A program made the translations under genes and the position numbers. Of a stretch of 64,000 nucleotides of DNA, positions 43,379 to 51,970 are shown piece after piece. Numbering within the stretch: position 1 is the first letter of the stretch; every line of letters begins with the position of its first letter. The DNA is from Streptomyces aurantiacus. GTDB lineage: Bacteria; Actinomycetota; Actinomycetes; Streptomycetales; Streptomycetaceae. Below the pieces are notes generated by a model, which worked only from the letters and a program-made list of their open reading frames with translations, searched no databases and had not been told where the DNA came from. The stretch spans positions 5,704,001 through 5,768,000 of the forward strand of contig NZ_CP114283.1 in the NCBI RefSeq assembly GCF_027107535.1. Direction: 5' to 3'.

Positions 43379-44395
43379 ATGGTGGGCAGGCAACGCCCGA
43401 CCATCAAGACCGTGGCCGCGCGCGCCGGCGTCGGACGCACCACGGTTTCACGAGTCATCAACGGCTCGGAGCTCGTCAGCGAGCAGGCCAGGGCCGCGGT
43501 GCTCGCCGCCATCGCCGAGCTGAACTACGTACCGAACTCGGTGGCCCGGGGGCTGGTGACGAGCAGGACCAACTCCGTGGCCCTGGTGATCCCCGAGTCG
43601 GAGAGCAGGCTGGGCTCCGAGCCCTACTTCTCGGCGGTCATCCGCGGGGTCAGCACAGCCCTCGCGGAAACGAGGACACAGCTCCAACTGGTGCTCGTAC
43701 GCGACCAGGCGGAGCGGGACCAGCTCACCGAGTCGGTGGCGGAGCGGCGCGTCGACGGAGTCCTCCTGGTCTCGGTGCACGAGCACGATCCGCTGCCGGG
43801 ACTGCTGGAGGACATGGGCCTGCCCACGGTGCTCGCCGGCCGCCGCTCCCCCGCCGAGTCGCTCAGCCACGTCCACTCAGACAACGCGGGCGGGGCCGCG
43901 GCGGCCGTCGGCCACCTGCTCGCACGCGGGCGGCGGACCGTCACCACGATCAGCGGCCCCCTCGACATGGACGTGGCACGAAGCCGGCTCCAGGGCTGGC
44001 GGGAGGCCCTCGAGAAGGCAGGACACGAAGTCACCGACCGGCTTGTGGCTCAGGCGGACTTCACCGAGGAGGGTGGCGAGGCCGCCATGCGTTCACTCCT
44101 TGAACAAGTTCCCCAGCTCGACGCGGTGTTCGTCGCATCGGACGTCATGGCGGTGGGCGCCCTTGCGGAGTTGCGCAGGCAGAAGCGCAGCGTTCCCGGC
44201 GACGTGGCGGTGGTCGGTTTCGACGACTCCATCATCGCCCGGCACAGCAACCCGCCTCTGACGAGCGTACGTCAGCCCATCGAGGAGATCGGCAGCACGA
44301 TCGCCCACATCCTCCTCAAGGAGATCGGCGATCCCGAGGAGTCGCGCCAGCACGTGGTCCTTCCCACCGAACTCGTGGTGCGCGAATCGTCGTAG
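43379..44395 (+). CDS. LacI-family sugar repressor (CebR-like)
   Basis: 338 residues. HTH with hinge: TIKTVAARAGVGRTTVSRVINGSELVSEQARAAVLAAIAELNYVPNSVARGL. The periplasmic-binding-like ligand domain continues SVALVIPESESRLGSEPYFS, DGVLLVSVHEHDPLPGLL, and VAVVGFDDSIIARHSNPPLTSVRQP at the end. ATG 43379 follows GAGGGAGG. Divergent from the sugar operon, with two boxes between, so it most likely represses the operon until cello-oligosaccharide binds. Confidence 0.9.
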   Translation: MVGRQRPTIKTVAARAGVGRTTVSRVINGSELVSEQARAAVLAAIAELNYVPNSVARGLVTSRTNSVALVIPESESRLGSEPYFSAVIRGVSTALAETRTQLQLVLVRDQAERDQLTESVAERRVDGVLLVSVHEHDPLPGLLEDMGLPTVLAGRRSPAESLSHVHSDNAGGAAAAVGHLLARGRRTVTTISGPLDMDVARSRLQGWREALEKAGHEVTDRLVAQADFTEEGGEAAMRSLLEQVPQLDAVFVASDVMAVGALAELRRQKRSVPGDVAVVGFDDSIIARHSNPPLTSVRQPIEEIGSTIAHILLKEIGDPEESRQHVVLPTELVVRESS

Positions 44396-44832
44396 GGGTT
44401 CAGGACGAGTGCTCGCAGTCGGTGCCCCCGCGGCCTTGGCCGGACGCGTGCCCATGCGACACAAGGGCGCGGCGCACGGGAGCGGGCGAACGAGCTCCGC
44501 GTCCGGTCGGAGCGCGTCTTCGTGAAGCGACGCCACCCTCAGGCACCGGGAGCCGAGCACCCCGAACCGCGTTCGGCGCGAACTCACGGCTCGACCTTCC
44601 ACCGACACGGCGTCCCGCCCTCGGACTCCTGCTGAAAGCCCTTCAGTCTCTCCGAACTCATGACACTCCAGGGGCATTTGCAGAGGTGTACGACACCAGA
44701 GACCGCGGAACAGCAGTGGGCGGTGAGCACTCGATCCTGCCGGCCGATGACCGGCAGGAGAGCGGGCTCAGCACCGGTGGAACTGTGCGGCCCTGCGCCG
44801 AGCTCCTCGGGCCGAGTGGGAGTATGACCTGT
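44396..44832. other. Gene-free spacer upstream of the stress operon
   Basis: About 440 bp. Frames here have no family-like sequence or ribosome binding sites; the hydrolase frame is open into this region but loses its domain character before 44833. A sigma-B-type promoter could be expected, but I see no convincing match. Confidence 0.4.
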
Positions 44833-45636
44833 ATGGATATTCGCAGTAGGAACAATGTGACGGTCACCGGTCCTGCTGAAGGGCCGGTGGTGGTGCTGGC
44901 ACATGGATTCGGCTGTGATCAGAACATGTGGCGGCTGGCCGTACCGGCCCTGGAGAAGAGATACCGGGTGGTGCTCTTCGACTACGTCGGATCCGGCGGT
45001 TCGGATCTGGCTGCCTGGAGCCAGGAGCGGTACTCCTCTCTGCAGGGATACGCCCAGGATGTCGTGGACGTCTGCGAGGAGCTGGATCTGGAGGGGGCGG
45101 CGTTCGTCGGGCATTCGGTCAGCGCCATGGTGGGGGTGCTGGCCGCGCGGATGGTGCCGGAGCGGATCGGAGCGCTGGTGATGGTGGCACCCTCACCCTG
45201 CTATATCGACGGTGACGGCTACCGGGGCGGCTTCACGGCGGACGACATCGACGAACTGCTGGACTCGCTCGACTCGAACTATCTGGGCTGGTCCTCCGCC
45301 ATGGCCCCGGTGATCATGGGCAATCCGGAGCGGCCGGAGCTGGGGCAGGAGCTGACCAACAGTTTCTGCGCCACCGACCCGGACATCGCCCGGGTCTTCG
45401 CCCGCACCACGTTCCTGTCCGACAGCCGAGAGGACCTGAAGAGCGTGACGGTGCCGACCCTGGTGCTGGAGTGCTCCCAGGACGTGATCGCACCCCGCGA
45501 GGTCGGCGCGTACGTGCATGCCGCGATCCCCGCCTCCCGCCTGGTCACCCTGGACGCCACGGGGCACTGCCCGCAACTGAGCGCACCGGAGGCCACCAAC
45601 GCGGCGATTCTCGACTTTCTGGCAGCCCAGCGTTGA
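44833..45636 (+). CDS. RsbQ-like alpha/beta hydrolase
   Basis: 267 residues, the size of Bacillus RsbQ. Start MDIRSRNNVTVTGPAEGPVVVLAHGFGCDQNMWR follows the RsbQ N-terminal pattern; nucleophile elbow AFVGHSVSAMVGVLAA (Ser in GHSVS), RIGALVMVAPSPCYIDG, acid ECSQDVIAP and DATGHCPQLSAP (His): a full triad. RsbQ makes the signal that switches on the RsbP phosphatase during energy stress. ATG 44833 has GGGAG 10 nt upstream; ATG 44824 is alternative. Its TGA overlaps the next gene's ATG. Confidence 0.9.
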   Translation: MDIRSRNNVTVTGPAEGPVVVLAHGFGCDQNMWRLAVPALEKRYRVVLFDYVGSGGSDLAAWSQERYSSLQGYAQDVVDVCEELDLEGAAFVGHSVSAMVGVLAARMVPERIGALVMVAPSPCYIDGDGYRGGFTADDIDELLDSLDSNYLGWSSAMAPVIMGNPERPELGQELTNSFCATDPDIARVFARTTFLSDSREDLKSVTVPTLVLECSQDVIAPREVGAYVHAAIPASRLVTLDATGHCPQLSAPEATNAAILDFLAAQR

Positions 45637-46964
45637 TGTGCCGCACAGGCGACGAACCGGAACCCACGGAGATCGAGGACGACGCGGGCACGGATGCCGC
45701 GTTCAGCGCCCTGCTGGAGGACAGTGCCGAGGACCTGTACGAGTCGGCTCCCTGCGGCTACCTGTCGACCCTGATGGACGGCACCATCGCCAAGATCAAC
45801 GCCACGCTGCTGGACTGGCTGTCCCTCAAGCGCGAAGCAGTGGTCGGCAGGGTCCGCTTCGCGGATCTCCTCACCGTCGGCGGAAAGCTCTACCACGAGA
45901 CACACTTCGCGCCGCTGCTGCGCATGCAGGGCGAGCTGCGCGGCATCGCCCTCGAGATGAAGGGCGCCGACGGGCGCCGTCTGCCGGTGATGGTCTCCTC
46001 CGTGGTCAAGCACAGCAGTGAAGGCGATCCGCTGCTGATCCGCACCACCGTCTTCGACGCCTCGGACCGGCGCGCCTACGAGCAGGAACTCCTGCGCCGC
46101 CGCCAGGAGGCCGAGCGGGCACGTGCCGAGGCCGAGCGCGCACGTGCCGAGGCGGAGGAGGCCCGTCGGCAGGCCGAGACCGACCGGGAACGGCTGGCCG
46201 ACTCGCTCGCGGTGCTGCAGCAGTCCCTGGTGCCCTCCTCGCTGCCTGCCGTGCCGGGGCTGGAGGCAGCCGTCCACTACCACACCGCCTCCCCCGACCG
46301 TCTCGGCGGCGACTTCTACGATCTGTTCTCCCTGGGCGACGGCCGGTGGGCGTTCTTCCTCGGCGACGTGTGCGGCAAGGGCCCGCAGGCGGCTTCCCTC
46401 ACCTCGCTGACCCGCTACACCCTGCGGGCCGCGGCCCTCCACGATCCCGAGCCTGCCGCTGCCCTGACCACGCTGAACGCCGTCCTCCAGGAGCGGTACG
46501 CCGCCTCCGGCGACCCCCGCTACTGCACCGTCATCTTCGGCGTCATCCAACCGGACGCCGGCCAGAACCGATGCACCGTGCGCCTCGCTTCGGGTGGTCA
46601 CCCGCCGGCGCTGGTCATGCGGGCCGACGGCCGAACCGACTACCTCCGCACTCCCGGCGGGCTGCTCGTCGGCGTCCTGCCTACCGCTCCGTTCAGCACC
46701 GCGGAGACCGTCCTCGCCGCCGGTGACACGCTGTTGCTCTACACCGACGGCCTCACCGAGGCCCGCACCGGCCCCACCCGAGAGAACCTCTTCGGCGACG
46801 ACGCCCTGCATGCCTTCGCCACCCGGCACGCCCCGGCCACACCCAACGAGATGATCACCGCGCTGACCGGGCTGCTGGAGAGCTTCGGCGACGGCCTGGA
46901 CGACGACACCGCCCTGCTCGCATTGGGCGTGCCCGCCCTGCCGGTTACGGACCGAGCAGGATGA
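45636..46964 (+). CDS. RsbP-like PAS/PP2C phosphatase
   Basis: 442 residues. N-terminal PAS-like domain (residues about 20-140): YESAPCGYLSTLMDGTIAKINATLLDWL, RFADLLTVGGKLYHETHFAP, GDPLLIRTTVFDASDRRAYE. Then a charged coiled coil of heptads (AEAERARAEAEEARRQAE) and a SpoIIE domain with SPDRLGGDFYDLF, GDVCGKGPQAA, LASGGHPPALVM, LLLYTDGLTEAR and DDDTALLAL. In the RsbQP model it dephosphorylates an RsbV-like STAS protein. ATG shares a base with the TGA of the hydrolase gene, and its own TGA overlaps the ATG of the STAS gene. Confidence 0.9.
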   Translation: MCRTGDEPEPTEIEDDAGTDAAFSALLEDSAEDLYESAPCGYLSTLMDGTIAKINATLLDWLSLKREAVVGRVRFADLLTVGGKLYHETHFAPLLRMQGELRGIALEMKGADGRRLPVMVSSVVKHSSEGDPLLIRTTVFDASDRRAYEQELLRRRQEAERARAEAERARAEAEEARRQAETDRERLADSLAVLQQSLVPSSLPAVPGLEAAVHYHTASPDRLGGDFYDLFSLGDGRWAFFLGDVCGKGPQAASLTSLTRYTLRAAALHDPEPAAALTTLNAVLQERYAASGDPRYCTVIFGVIQPDAGQNRCTVRLASGGHPPALVMRADGRTDYLRTPGGLLVGVLPTAPFSTAETVLAAGDTLLLYTDGLTEARTGPTRENLFGDDALHAFATRHAPATPNEMITALTGLLESFGDGLDDDTALLALGVPALPVTDRAG

Positions 46965-47332
46965 GCCCGCTGAACATCACCCATCGAGACGCCGCCGCCG
47001 GGCCCGTTCTGCAGGTGGTCGGCGAGCTCGACCACGAGCAGGCCACCGCTCTGCGCGAAGAGGTCGAGCGTCTTGTCCTGAGCCCGGGCCAGCACCTGGT
47101 CATCGACCTGTCCGGTCTGGACTTCTGCGACTCCACCGGCATCAGCGCCCTTCTCGCCGCCCGCCAACGCGCCCAGACAGCCGAAGCCGAGGTGATTCTG
47201 GCAGCCGTTCCCGCCAACACTCTTCGCATCCTGCGCATCATCGGCCTGGACCAGGTCTTCATCATCGATGCAGGCAGCGAGACCGACGCAACCGCACGTC
47301 TTCGCGGTGGCGATGGCTCCACGTGCGATTGA
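46961..47332 (+). CDS. STAS-domain anti-anti-sigma factor (RsbV-like)
   Basis: 123 residues. LQVVGELDHEQATALREEVE, HLVIDLSGLDFCDSTGISALLAARQRA: the DSTG motif carries the phosphorylated Ser (near residue 59). Ends with RILRIIGLDQVF. ATGA overlap with the phosphatase, so it is the third coupled gene and the natural substrate of that phosphatase. No kinase (RsbW) or sigma gene follows. Confidence 0.9.
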   Translation: MSPLNITHRDAAAGPVLQVVGELDHEQATALREEVERLVLSPGQHLVIDLSGLDFCDSTGISALLAARQRAQTAEAEVILAAVPANTLRILRIIGLDQVFIIDAGSETDATARLRGGDGSTCD

Positions 47333-47418
47333 CGGGCAGCGCTCGACCGCCCCAGGCCGCGTACGCGACGATCACCGAACGGCCACGCGAGGGTGTTCGG
47401 CGTTGACGCACTCGGCCA

Positions 47419-47436
47419 TTCGAACTGATCTTCGAA
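47419..47436. promoter_or_regulatory. Paired TTCGAA motif
   Basis: TTCGAA at 47419-47424 and 47431-47436, separated by 6 bp, in the 161-bp spacer before the phosphatase gene. Each is a palindrome. Candidate regulator or promoter element; not matched to a known site. Confidence 0.3.
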
Positions 47437-47493
47437 AGTAATGCCCGACGTGTCGGTGGGAAGGAGAGTTCGTAACCTTGGGAGCTGAAGTGG

Positions 47494-48672
47494 ATGCGGG
47501 ATCGGATCGGACTGGCGGACGTGCTGGCAGCGGCGGAGGACGCCTCACCGGTCGGCTCCCTCGATGTCGTGGCACGCAATCTGCGTGACCGCTTCGGGGC
47601 GCGGTACGTGTCGTTCCTGTTCGTCGACGTCGTCGGCCGGCGCCTGCTGCGCGTGAGCGAGAAGGCGGCCACGCCACAGGAGCGCCGCGCCGATCAGGTC
47701 CCTCTCGCGGGCAGCAGCGTCTATGACGAGGTTCTGCGCACCCAGAAGCTCGTCCAGGCACCGGAGGGCGCACAGGGGCTGCGGGTGCTCGCGCCGGTCA
47801 CCAACCGCGGCGACGCCATAGGCGTCCTGGAACTGTTCCTCACCCAGGTCACCGAGGACGTGCTGGAGCAGGTGGAGGAGGCCGCGCACGCGCTGGCGTA
47901 CATCATCGTCACCGACCGCCGCTTCACCGACCTCTACCACTGGGGCAACCGCACCACCACGGTCAGTCTGGCCGCGGAGATCCAGCGCCAGCTCCTGCCC
48001 TCGGCCCCCTCCTGCGAAGCCCCCGAATTCGATCTCGCCGGAGCCCTGGTGCCGGCCTCCGACATCGCCGGCGACACCTACGACTACGCCCTCGACCAGG
48101 ACACCCTGCACCTGTCCGTCACCGACGCCATGGGCCACGACGTCGACGCCTCCCTCATAGCGACCCTCCTGGTCAACGCCTCCCGCGGCGCCCGCCGCGC
48201 CGGAACAGATCTGGCCGAACAGGCCCGCCAGACCCACCAGGCCCTCCTCGACCACGGCCGGCGCACCTTCGCCACCGGCCAGCTGCTGCGCATCGCCCTG
48301 GACGGCACCAGCGCCCAGCTCGTCAACGCCGGCCACCCCTGGCCCCTGCGCCTGCGCCACGGCAAGGCCGAACAACTCCACCTGGCCGTGAACCTGCCCT
48401 TCGGCGTCGTCGGGCAGGGCTCCTACACGGTGCAGGATCTCGACCTGCGCCCCGGTGACCGTCTCTTGCTCTTCACCGACGGCATGCAGGAACGCCAGGC
48501 GAACACGGTCGACCTGCCCGGCCTGATGCGTGCCACCGCAACCGAACACCCCCGCGAGGTCGTGCGCACGCTGGTCGCCGCGGTCGCCGACGCCTGCGAC
48601 GGCCACGTGCGGGACGACGCCACGGTCCTGTGCCTGGACTGGCGCGGCCCCCATGCCGGGGCCGCCGCGTGA
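47494..48672 (+). CDS. SpoIIE-type PP2C phosphatase, second paralogue
   Basis: 392 residues. N-terminal GAF-like sensor part ([20 protein letters not shown] ... [19 protein letters not shown]), then [22 protein letters not shown] and the SpoIIE domain: [70 protein letters not shown] and [10 protein letters not shown]. Collinear with the gene at 8338-9561 end to end, so the two arose by duplication. Transcribed in the same direction as the rsbQ-like operon, 161 bp after it. A TTCGAA-N6-TTCGAA motif lies upstream (47419-47436). Confidence 0.88.
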   Translation: MRDRIGLADVLAAAEDASPVGSLDVVARNLRDRFGARYVSFLFVDVVGRRLLRVSEKAATPQERRADQVPLAGSSVYDEVLRTQKLVQAPEGAQGLRVLAPVTNRGDAIGVLELFLTQVTEDVLEQVEEAAHALAYIIVTDRRFTDLYHWGNRTTTVSLAAEIQRQLLPSAPSCEAPEFDLAGALVPASDIAGDTYDYALDQDTLHLSVTDAMGHDVDASLIATLLVNASRGARRAGTDLAEQARQTHQALLDHGRRTFATGQLLRIALDGTSAQLVNAGHPWPLRLRHGKAEQLHLAVNLPFGVVGQGSYTVQDLDLRPGDRLLLFTDGMQERQANTVDLPGLMRATATEHPREVVRTLVAAVADACDGHVRDDATVLCLDWRGPHAGAAA

Positions 48673-48816
48673 ACGTCGAAGCCTGACCTGGCGGCTAGGC
48701 GACGTAGACCAGCAGCGTTCCGGGCCCAGAGATCATCCACCACTCCCGGAAGGGCGCCCGCCCCCACTCACCGCGAAGCCGCGCCGAGCCCGTCACGTCT
48801 TCGTATAGTGACGGCC

Positions 48817-49200
48817 ATGGCATGCCGAATCAGTGAACTGGTCATCGATGCCGCGGACCCCGACCGCCTGGCCGCGTTCTGGAGCGAGGTGCTCGGCTAT
48901 GTCGAGCTGGAGCGGGAGGCCGACGGAAGCATCGCGATCGGCCCGCCGGACGCCGGTTCCGCAAGCCCGCAGCCCACGCTCGTCTTCAACCCGAGCAATG
49001 CCCCCAGGACGGGACAGCTCCGGGTACACATCGACGTCAACGCCACCGACCGGGACCAGGATGCCGAGCTGGAACGACTGCTCGCTCTCGGCGCCAGGCC
49101 CGCCGACGTCGGTCAGACCGGAACCGAAAGCTGGCACGTCCTGTCCGACCCCGAGGGCAACGAGTTCTGCCTCCTGCGCACGCGGCTCAAGCCCTTGTGA
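48817..49200 (+). CDS. VOC-family (glyoxalase-like) protein
   Basis: 127 residues. ACRISELVIDAADPDRLAAFWSEVLGY, PQPTLVFNPSNAPRTGQLRVHIDVNATDRD, and WHVLSDPEGNEFCLLRT: the glyoxalase_6-like subgroup common in actinomycetes. Metal ligand positions are partly conserved (His in LRVHIDV, Glu in EGNEF). Substrate unknown. ATG 48817 is chosen; a GTG 9 nt earlier is in frame. Confidence 0.85.
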   Translation: MACRISELVIDAADPDRLAAFWSEVLGYVELEREADGSIAIGPPDAGSASPQPTLVFNPSNAPRTGQLRVHIDVNATDRDQDAELERLLALGARPADVGQTGTESWHVLSDPEGNEFCLLRTRLKPL

Positions 49201-49259
49201 CGATCGCACCCGCCGCCCGCTCACCGGTGGGGTGCGGCCGGTTTGCGCGGCCGGCGCGG

Positions 49260-49925
49260 TCAGGCTTCGATGAGGCCGGCACGGATCGCGTAGCGGGTGA
49301 GCTCCAGCCGGTCGCGCAGGCCGAGCTTGTGGAGCAGGTTCGCCCGGTGCCGGTGGACGGTCTTGATGCTGATGAAGAGCATCTCGGCGATCTCCTTGGA
49401 GGAGTGTCCTTCCGCCACGAGCTTGAGGACCTCTTCCTCACGCGCGGTCAGCACCTGGTCGGGCGGTTCCTCCCCGTGCCTGACACGGTCGAGATAGTTG
49501 CGGATGAGTGCGGTGACCGCGCCCGGATACAGGAAGGGTTCGTTCCGCATGGCGGCCCGGCAGGCCGCCACCAGATCGCGGTCGGCCACGGACTTCAGCA
49601 CATAGCCGCTGGCACCTGCTTTGAGCGCCTGGAAGAAGTACTGCTCGTTGTCGTGCATGGTCAGCATCAGCACCCGCACACCGGGCTTCAGGGCGGCGAG
49701 TTCGCGTGCGGCCTGCAGACCGGTCATCCGCGGCATGGCGATGTCCAGCACCGCCAGGTCCACCTCATGGGTGCGGGCCAGGGCAACAGCCTCCGCGCCG
49801 TCCCCGGCCTCGGCGACCACCTCGAGGTCCGGCTCCCCGTCGAGGATGAGCCGCACCCCACGGCGTACCAGCGCGTGGTCGTCGGCGAGGAGGATACGGA
49901 TCACGGATGCGTCGGACGTGGTCAT
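49260..49925 (-). CDS. NarL/DevR-type response regulator
   Basis: 221 residues. Receiver domain: RILLADDHALVRRGVRLILD, with the phosphoacceptor Asp in VDLAVLDIAMPRMTG and the Lys in GYVLKSVADRD. C-terminal LuxR/GerE HTH: LTAREEEVLKLVAEGHSSKEIAEMLFISIKTVHRHRANL. ATG overlaps the histidine kinase stop (ATGA), so the pair is coupled. Targets unknown; neighbours at 51-53.5 kb are plausible. Confidence 0.92.
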   Translation of the reverse strand: MTTSDASVIRILLADDHALVRRGVRLILDGEPDLEVVAEAGDGAEAVALARTHEVDLAVLDIAMPRMTGLQAARELAALKPGVRVLMLTMHDNEQYFFQALKAGASGYVLKSVADRDLVAACRAAMRNEPFLYPGAVTALIRNYLDRVRHGEEPPDQVLTAREEEVLKLVAEGHSSKEIAEMLFISIKTVHRHRANLLHKLGLRDRLELTRYAIRAGLIEA

Positions 49926-50875
49926 GGCTGCTTCCTGAGGAGGGGCACGGTCAGCCGGACCTGCATTCCGGCCTGCGGCTGGGAGGTGACGTCCAGCGTG
50001 GCCCCGATCAGCAGGGCCCGCTCACGCATTCCGCGGATTCCTGCCCCTTCGCGGGCGACGCCGCTTCCGCGGCCGTCGTCCACGACGGCCAGCACCACCG
50101 TTTCGCCGGAGTGGTGGATGCTCACCTCGACCTGGCCGGCCTCGGCGTGGCGGGCCGCGTTGGTCAGGGCTTCCTGGGCGACGCGGTACAGCACCAGTTC
50201 CGTCTCGGAGTCCAGCGCGGGCAGGTCGGCGTCGAAGCGCCGCAGCACGCGCAGTCCTGCATGCGTGGCGAACTCGGTGGTCAGCGAGGTGAGGGCACTG
50301 ACGAGGCCGAGATCGTCCAGTACTCCCGGCCGCAGCCGACGAACCAGGCGTCTCACCTCGTCGAGGCTCCCGCGGGTGATCTCCTGCGCCTGCTGCAGCT
50401 CGCCTCTCAGAGGCTCGTCCGCCTCGTCCGCGGCCCGTTTCAGAGACAGCAGGACCGCGGTCATGGTCTGGCCGACCTCGTCGTGGAGTTCCTGGGCGAT
50501 GCGGCGCCGTTCGGCCTCCTGGGCGAGCAGGATGCGGGCGCTGCTGGTGACCCGCTCGTGTTCCAGTCGTCCGAGCATGGCGTTGAAGGTGCGGATCAGT
50601 TCGGCGGTCTCGCCGTGGCCGTGTTCCGGCAGCCGCTGCCCGGGGCGCAGCAGGTCCACGGTCGTCATCAGCCGGGTGAGCCGGTCCAGCGGAGCCAGTC
50701 CGATCCGCAGCAGAGCGGCGTTGGCGACCAGCATGACGACCAGACCGGCCACGAGGATGACCGCCTCGGTCAGCAGAACCGGTACGGACACCGTCACCGG
50801 AGCCCACAGCAGCAACGCGGTGGCGCCGCCCAGCACCACCGCGTTGAGCGCGAAGATCCTCCAGAACAGGGACAC
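49922..50875 (-). CDS. Sensor histidine kinase (HisKA_3, NarX/DevS-like)
   Basis: 317 residues. Two membrane helices near the N-terminus (IFALNAVVLGGATALLLWA; VLLTEAVILVAGLVVMLVANAAL), almost no extracellular loop, then a HAMP segment, the dimerisation/phosphoacceptor helix RRRIAQELHDEVGQTMTAVLL (His in ELHDEVGQ) and a HATPase domain (YRVAQEALTNAARHAE; VDDGRGSGVAREGAGIRGMRER). The missing sensor loop suggests that it senses a membrane or cytoplasmic signal. GTG start. Partner is the response regulator it overlaps. Confidence 0.92.
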   Translation of the reverse strand: MSLFWRIFALNAVVLGGATALLLWAPVTVSVPVLLTEAVILVAGLVVMLVANAALLRIGLAPLDRLTRLMTTVDLLRPGQRLPEHGHGETAELIRTFNAMLGRLEHERVTSSARILLAQEAERRRIAQELHDEVGQTMTAVLLSLKRAADEADEPLRGELQQAQEITRGSLDEVRRLVRRLRPGVLDDLGLVSALTSLTTEFATHAGLRVLRRFDADLPALDSETELVLYRVAQEALTNAARHAEAGQVEVSIHHSGETVVLAVVDDGRGSGVAREGAGIRGMRERALLIGATLDVTSQPQAGMQVRLTVPLLRKQP

Positions 50876-51223
50876 CGGGATGACGCCTTTCTCCGTATGA
50901 CACGGCTGTGCCTCTACTGTCGGTCACCGTGCGCCCCGAGCATGAGTCGCGGGCCACTGACGCTGACCGGCTCGTGGTCCAGCCTGCCCGCTCCATGGTC
51001 CACCGTCGATGGGCTCCAGTGCCCATTTCCCGGACTTGGCCTGCCCACGCCGCGATGGGCTCCGGGACCCGCCGTAGATGGGTATCGCGCCCGATGGGAT
51101 CCGCGCGGCGCATCGGCCACGGTGGAGGCATGAACCGCCACACGTGATGTCCGGCCCTTCCCTCTCCCCCGTCTCGACGACTCCCCCGCCCGGCTCGACC
51201 CCGGGCCGAGAACAGGAGCCACC
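50876..51223. promoter_or_regulatory. Divergent regulatory region with GATGGG repeats
   Basis: The 348-bp spacer between the kinase start and the first DksA-like gene has no convincing gene. It contains four similar 10-mers: GATGGGCTCC at 51008 and 51054, GATGGGTATC at 51077 and GATGGGATCC at 51093. Spacings are 46, 23 and 16 bp. Confidence 0.45.
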
Positions 51224-51550
51224 ATGTCACTCGATACGTCGCAGACCGAAAGCCGCCCCCCGCGGCTGACCGCGCACGACGCCCTCCAGCGCCTCGAACA
51301 CGAACGGGCCTCCCGGCTCACCCAGTTGCAGGCCATCTCCGAGGCCGGAGCCGACGCGGAGGAACACGTGCTGTCCGCGCAGAAGGGCACCATCCGGCGC
51401 GTCCTCGCCGAGGTCGAGGCCGCCTTCGCCCGCGTCCGGGACGGGAGCTACGGCGTCTGCCGGACCTGCTCCAGGCCCATCCCGGTCGAACGCCTGGAAA
51501 TCCTGCCCTACGCACGGTTCTGCGTTCCCTGTCAGCGCAACAGCGCCTGA
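51224..51550 (+). CDS. DksA/TraR-type zinc-finger protein, copy 1
   Basis: 108 residues. Helical N-terminus (LTAHDALQRLEHERASRLTQLQAI) and a C-terminal C4 zinc finger CRTCSRPIPVERLEILPYARFCVPC, as in the DksA/TraR family; the conserved DGSYGVC lead-in is present. The coiled coil is shorter than in Escherichia coli DksA and lacks the paired Asp tip, so it may bind RNA polymerase without the classical ppGpp function. GGAG 5 nt before the ATG. First of a four-gene row. Confidence 0.87.
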   Translation: MSLDTSQTESRPPRLTAHDALQRLEHERASRLTQLQAISEAGADAEEHVLSAQKGTIRRVLAEVEAAFARVRDGSYGVCRTCSRPIPVERLEILPYARFCVPCQRNSA

Positions 51551-51598
51551 CGACGCCTGTCCACCCTCCGTCTCCCGCCCTGCCCAAGGGGTGAAGTG

Positions 51599-51970
51599 GT
51601 GAACCACCAGACCATCGACGACCGCGACACGACTCTGTCGATCGACGACCTCGCCGCACTGCGCGAGAACCTGCACGAGCAACGCCTGTTCCGCCAGGAG
51701 CAACTGCAACAGCTCTCGACCGCCGCCACGACCCGCGCCGACGCGCTCCTCGACCGGCAAGCCGCCTCCCAGGTCGAGGTGCGCGTCAAGCTCGCCGCGT
51801 CCGCCCGCATGGTCCTCGCCGACGTGGAGGCCGCACTCACCCGGATGGACCAGGGCCGGTACGGCACCTGCCACCTGTGCCGCGGGCCCGTCGCCCGCGA
51901 ACGGCTGCGGATCGTGCCGCAGGCCCGCTACTGCACGCGCTGCCAACAGGTCAGGGAGGCCGACCGGTGA
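51599..51970 (+). CDS. DksA/TraR-type zinc-finger protein, copy 2
   Basis: 123 residues. Long helix DLAALRENLHEQRLFRQEQLQQL, then MDQGRYGTCHLCRGPVARERLRIVPQARYCTRC with four cysteines. Diverged from copy 1 by its longer N-terminus. GTG 51599 is chosen because AAGGGG is 7 nt upstream. The stop overlaps the start of the actin-like gene (GTGA), so the two proteins are made together. Confidence 0.87.
   Translation: MNHQTIDDRDTTLSIDDLAALRENLHEQRLFRQEQLQQLSTAATTRADALLDRQAASQVEVRVKLAASARMVLADVEAALTRMDQGRYGTCHLCRGPVARERLRIVPQARYCTRCQQVREADR

Noticed and set aside
45279..46829. A 516-codon minus-strand frame across the stress operon
   Set aside because: Antisense shadow of the RsbP-like gene, whose PAS and SpoIIE motifs are clear.
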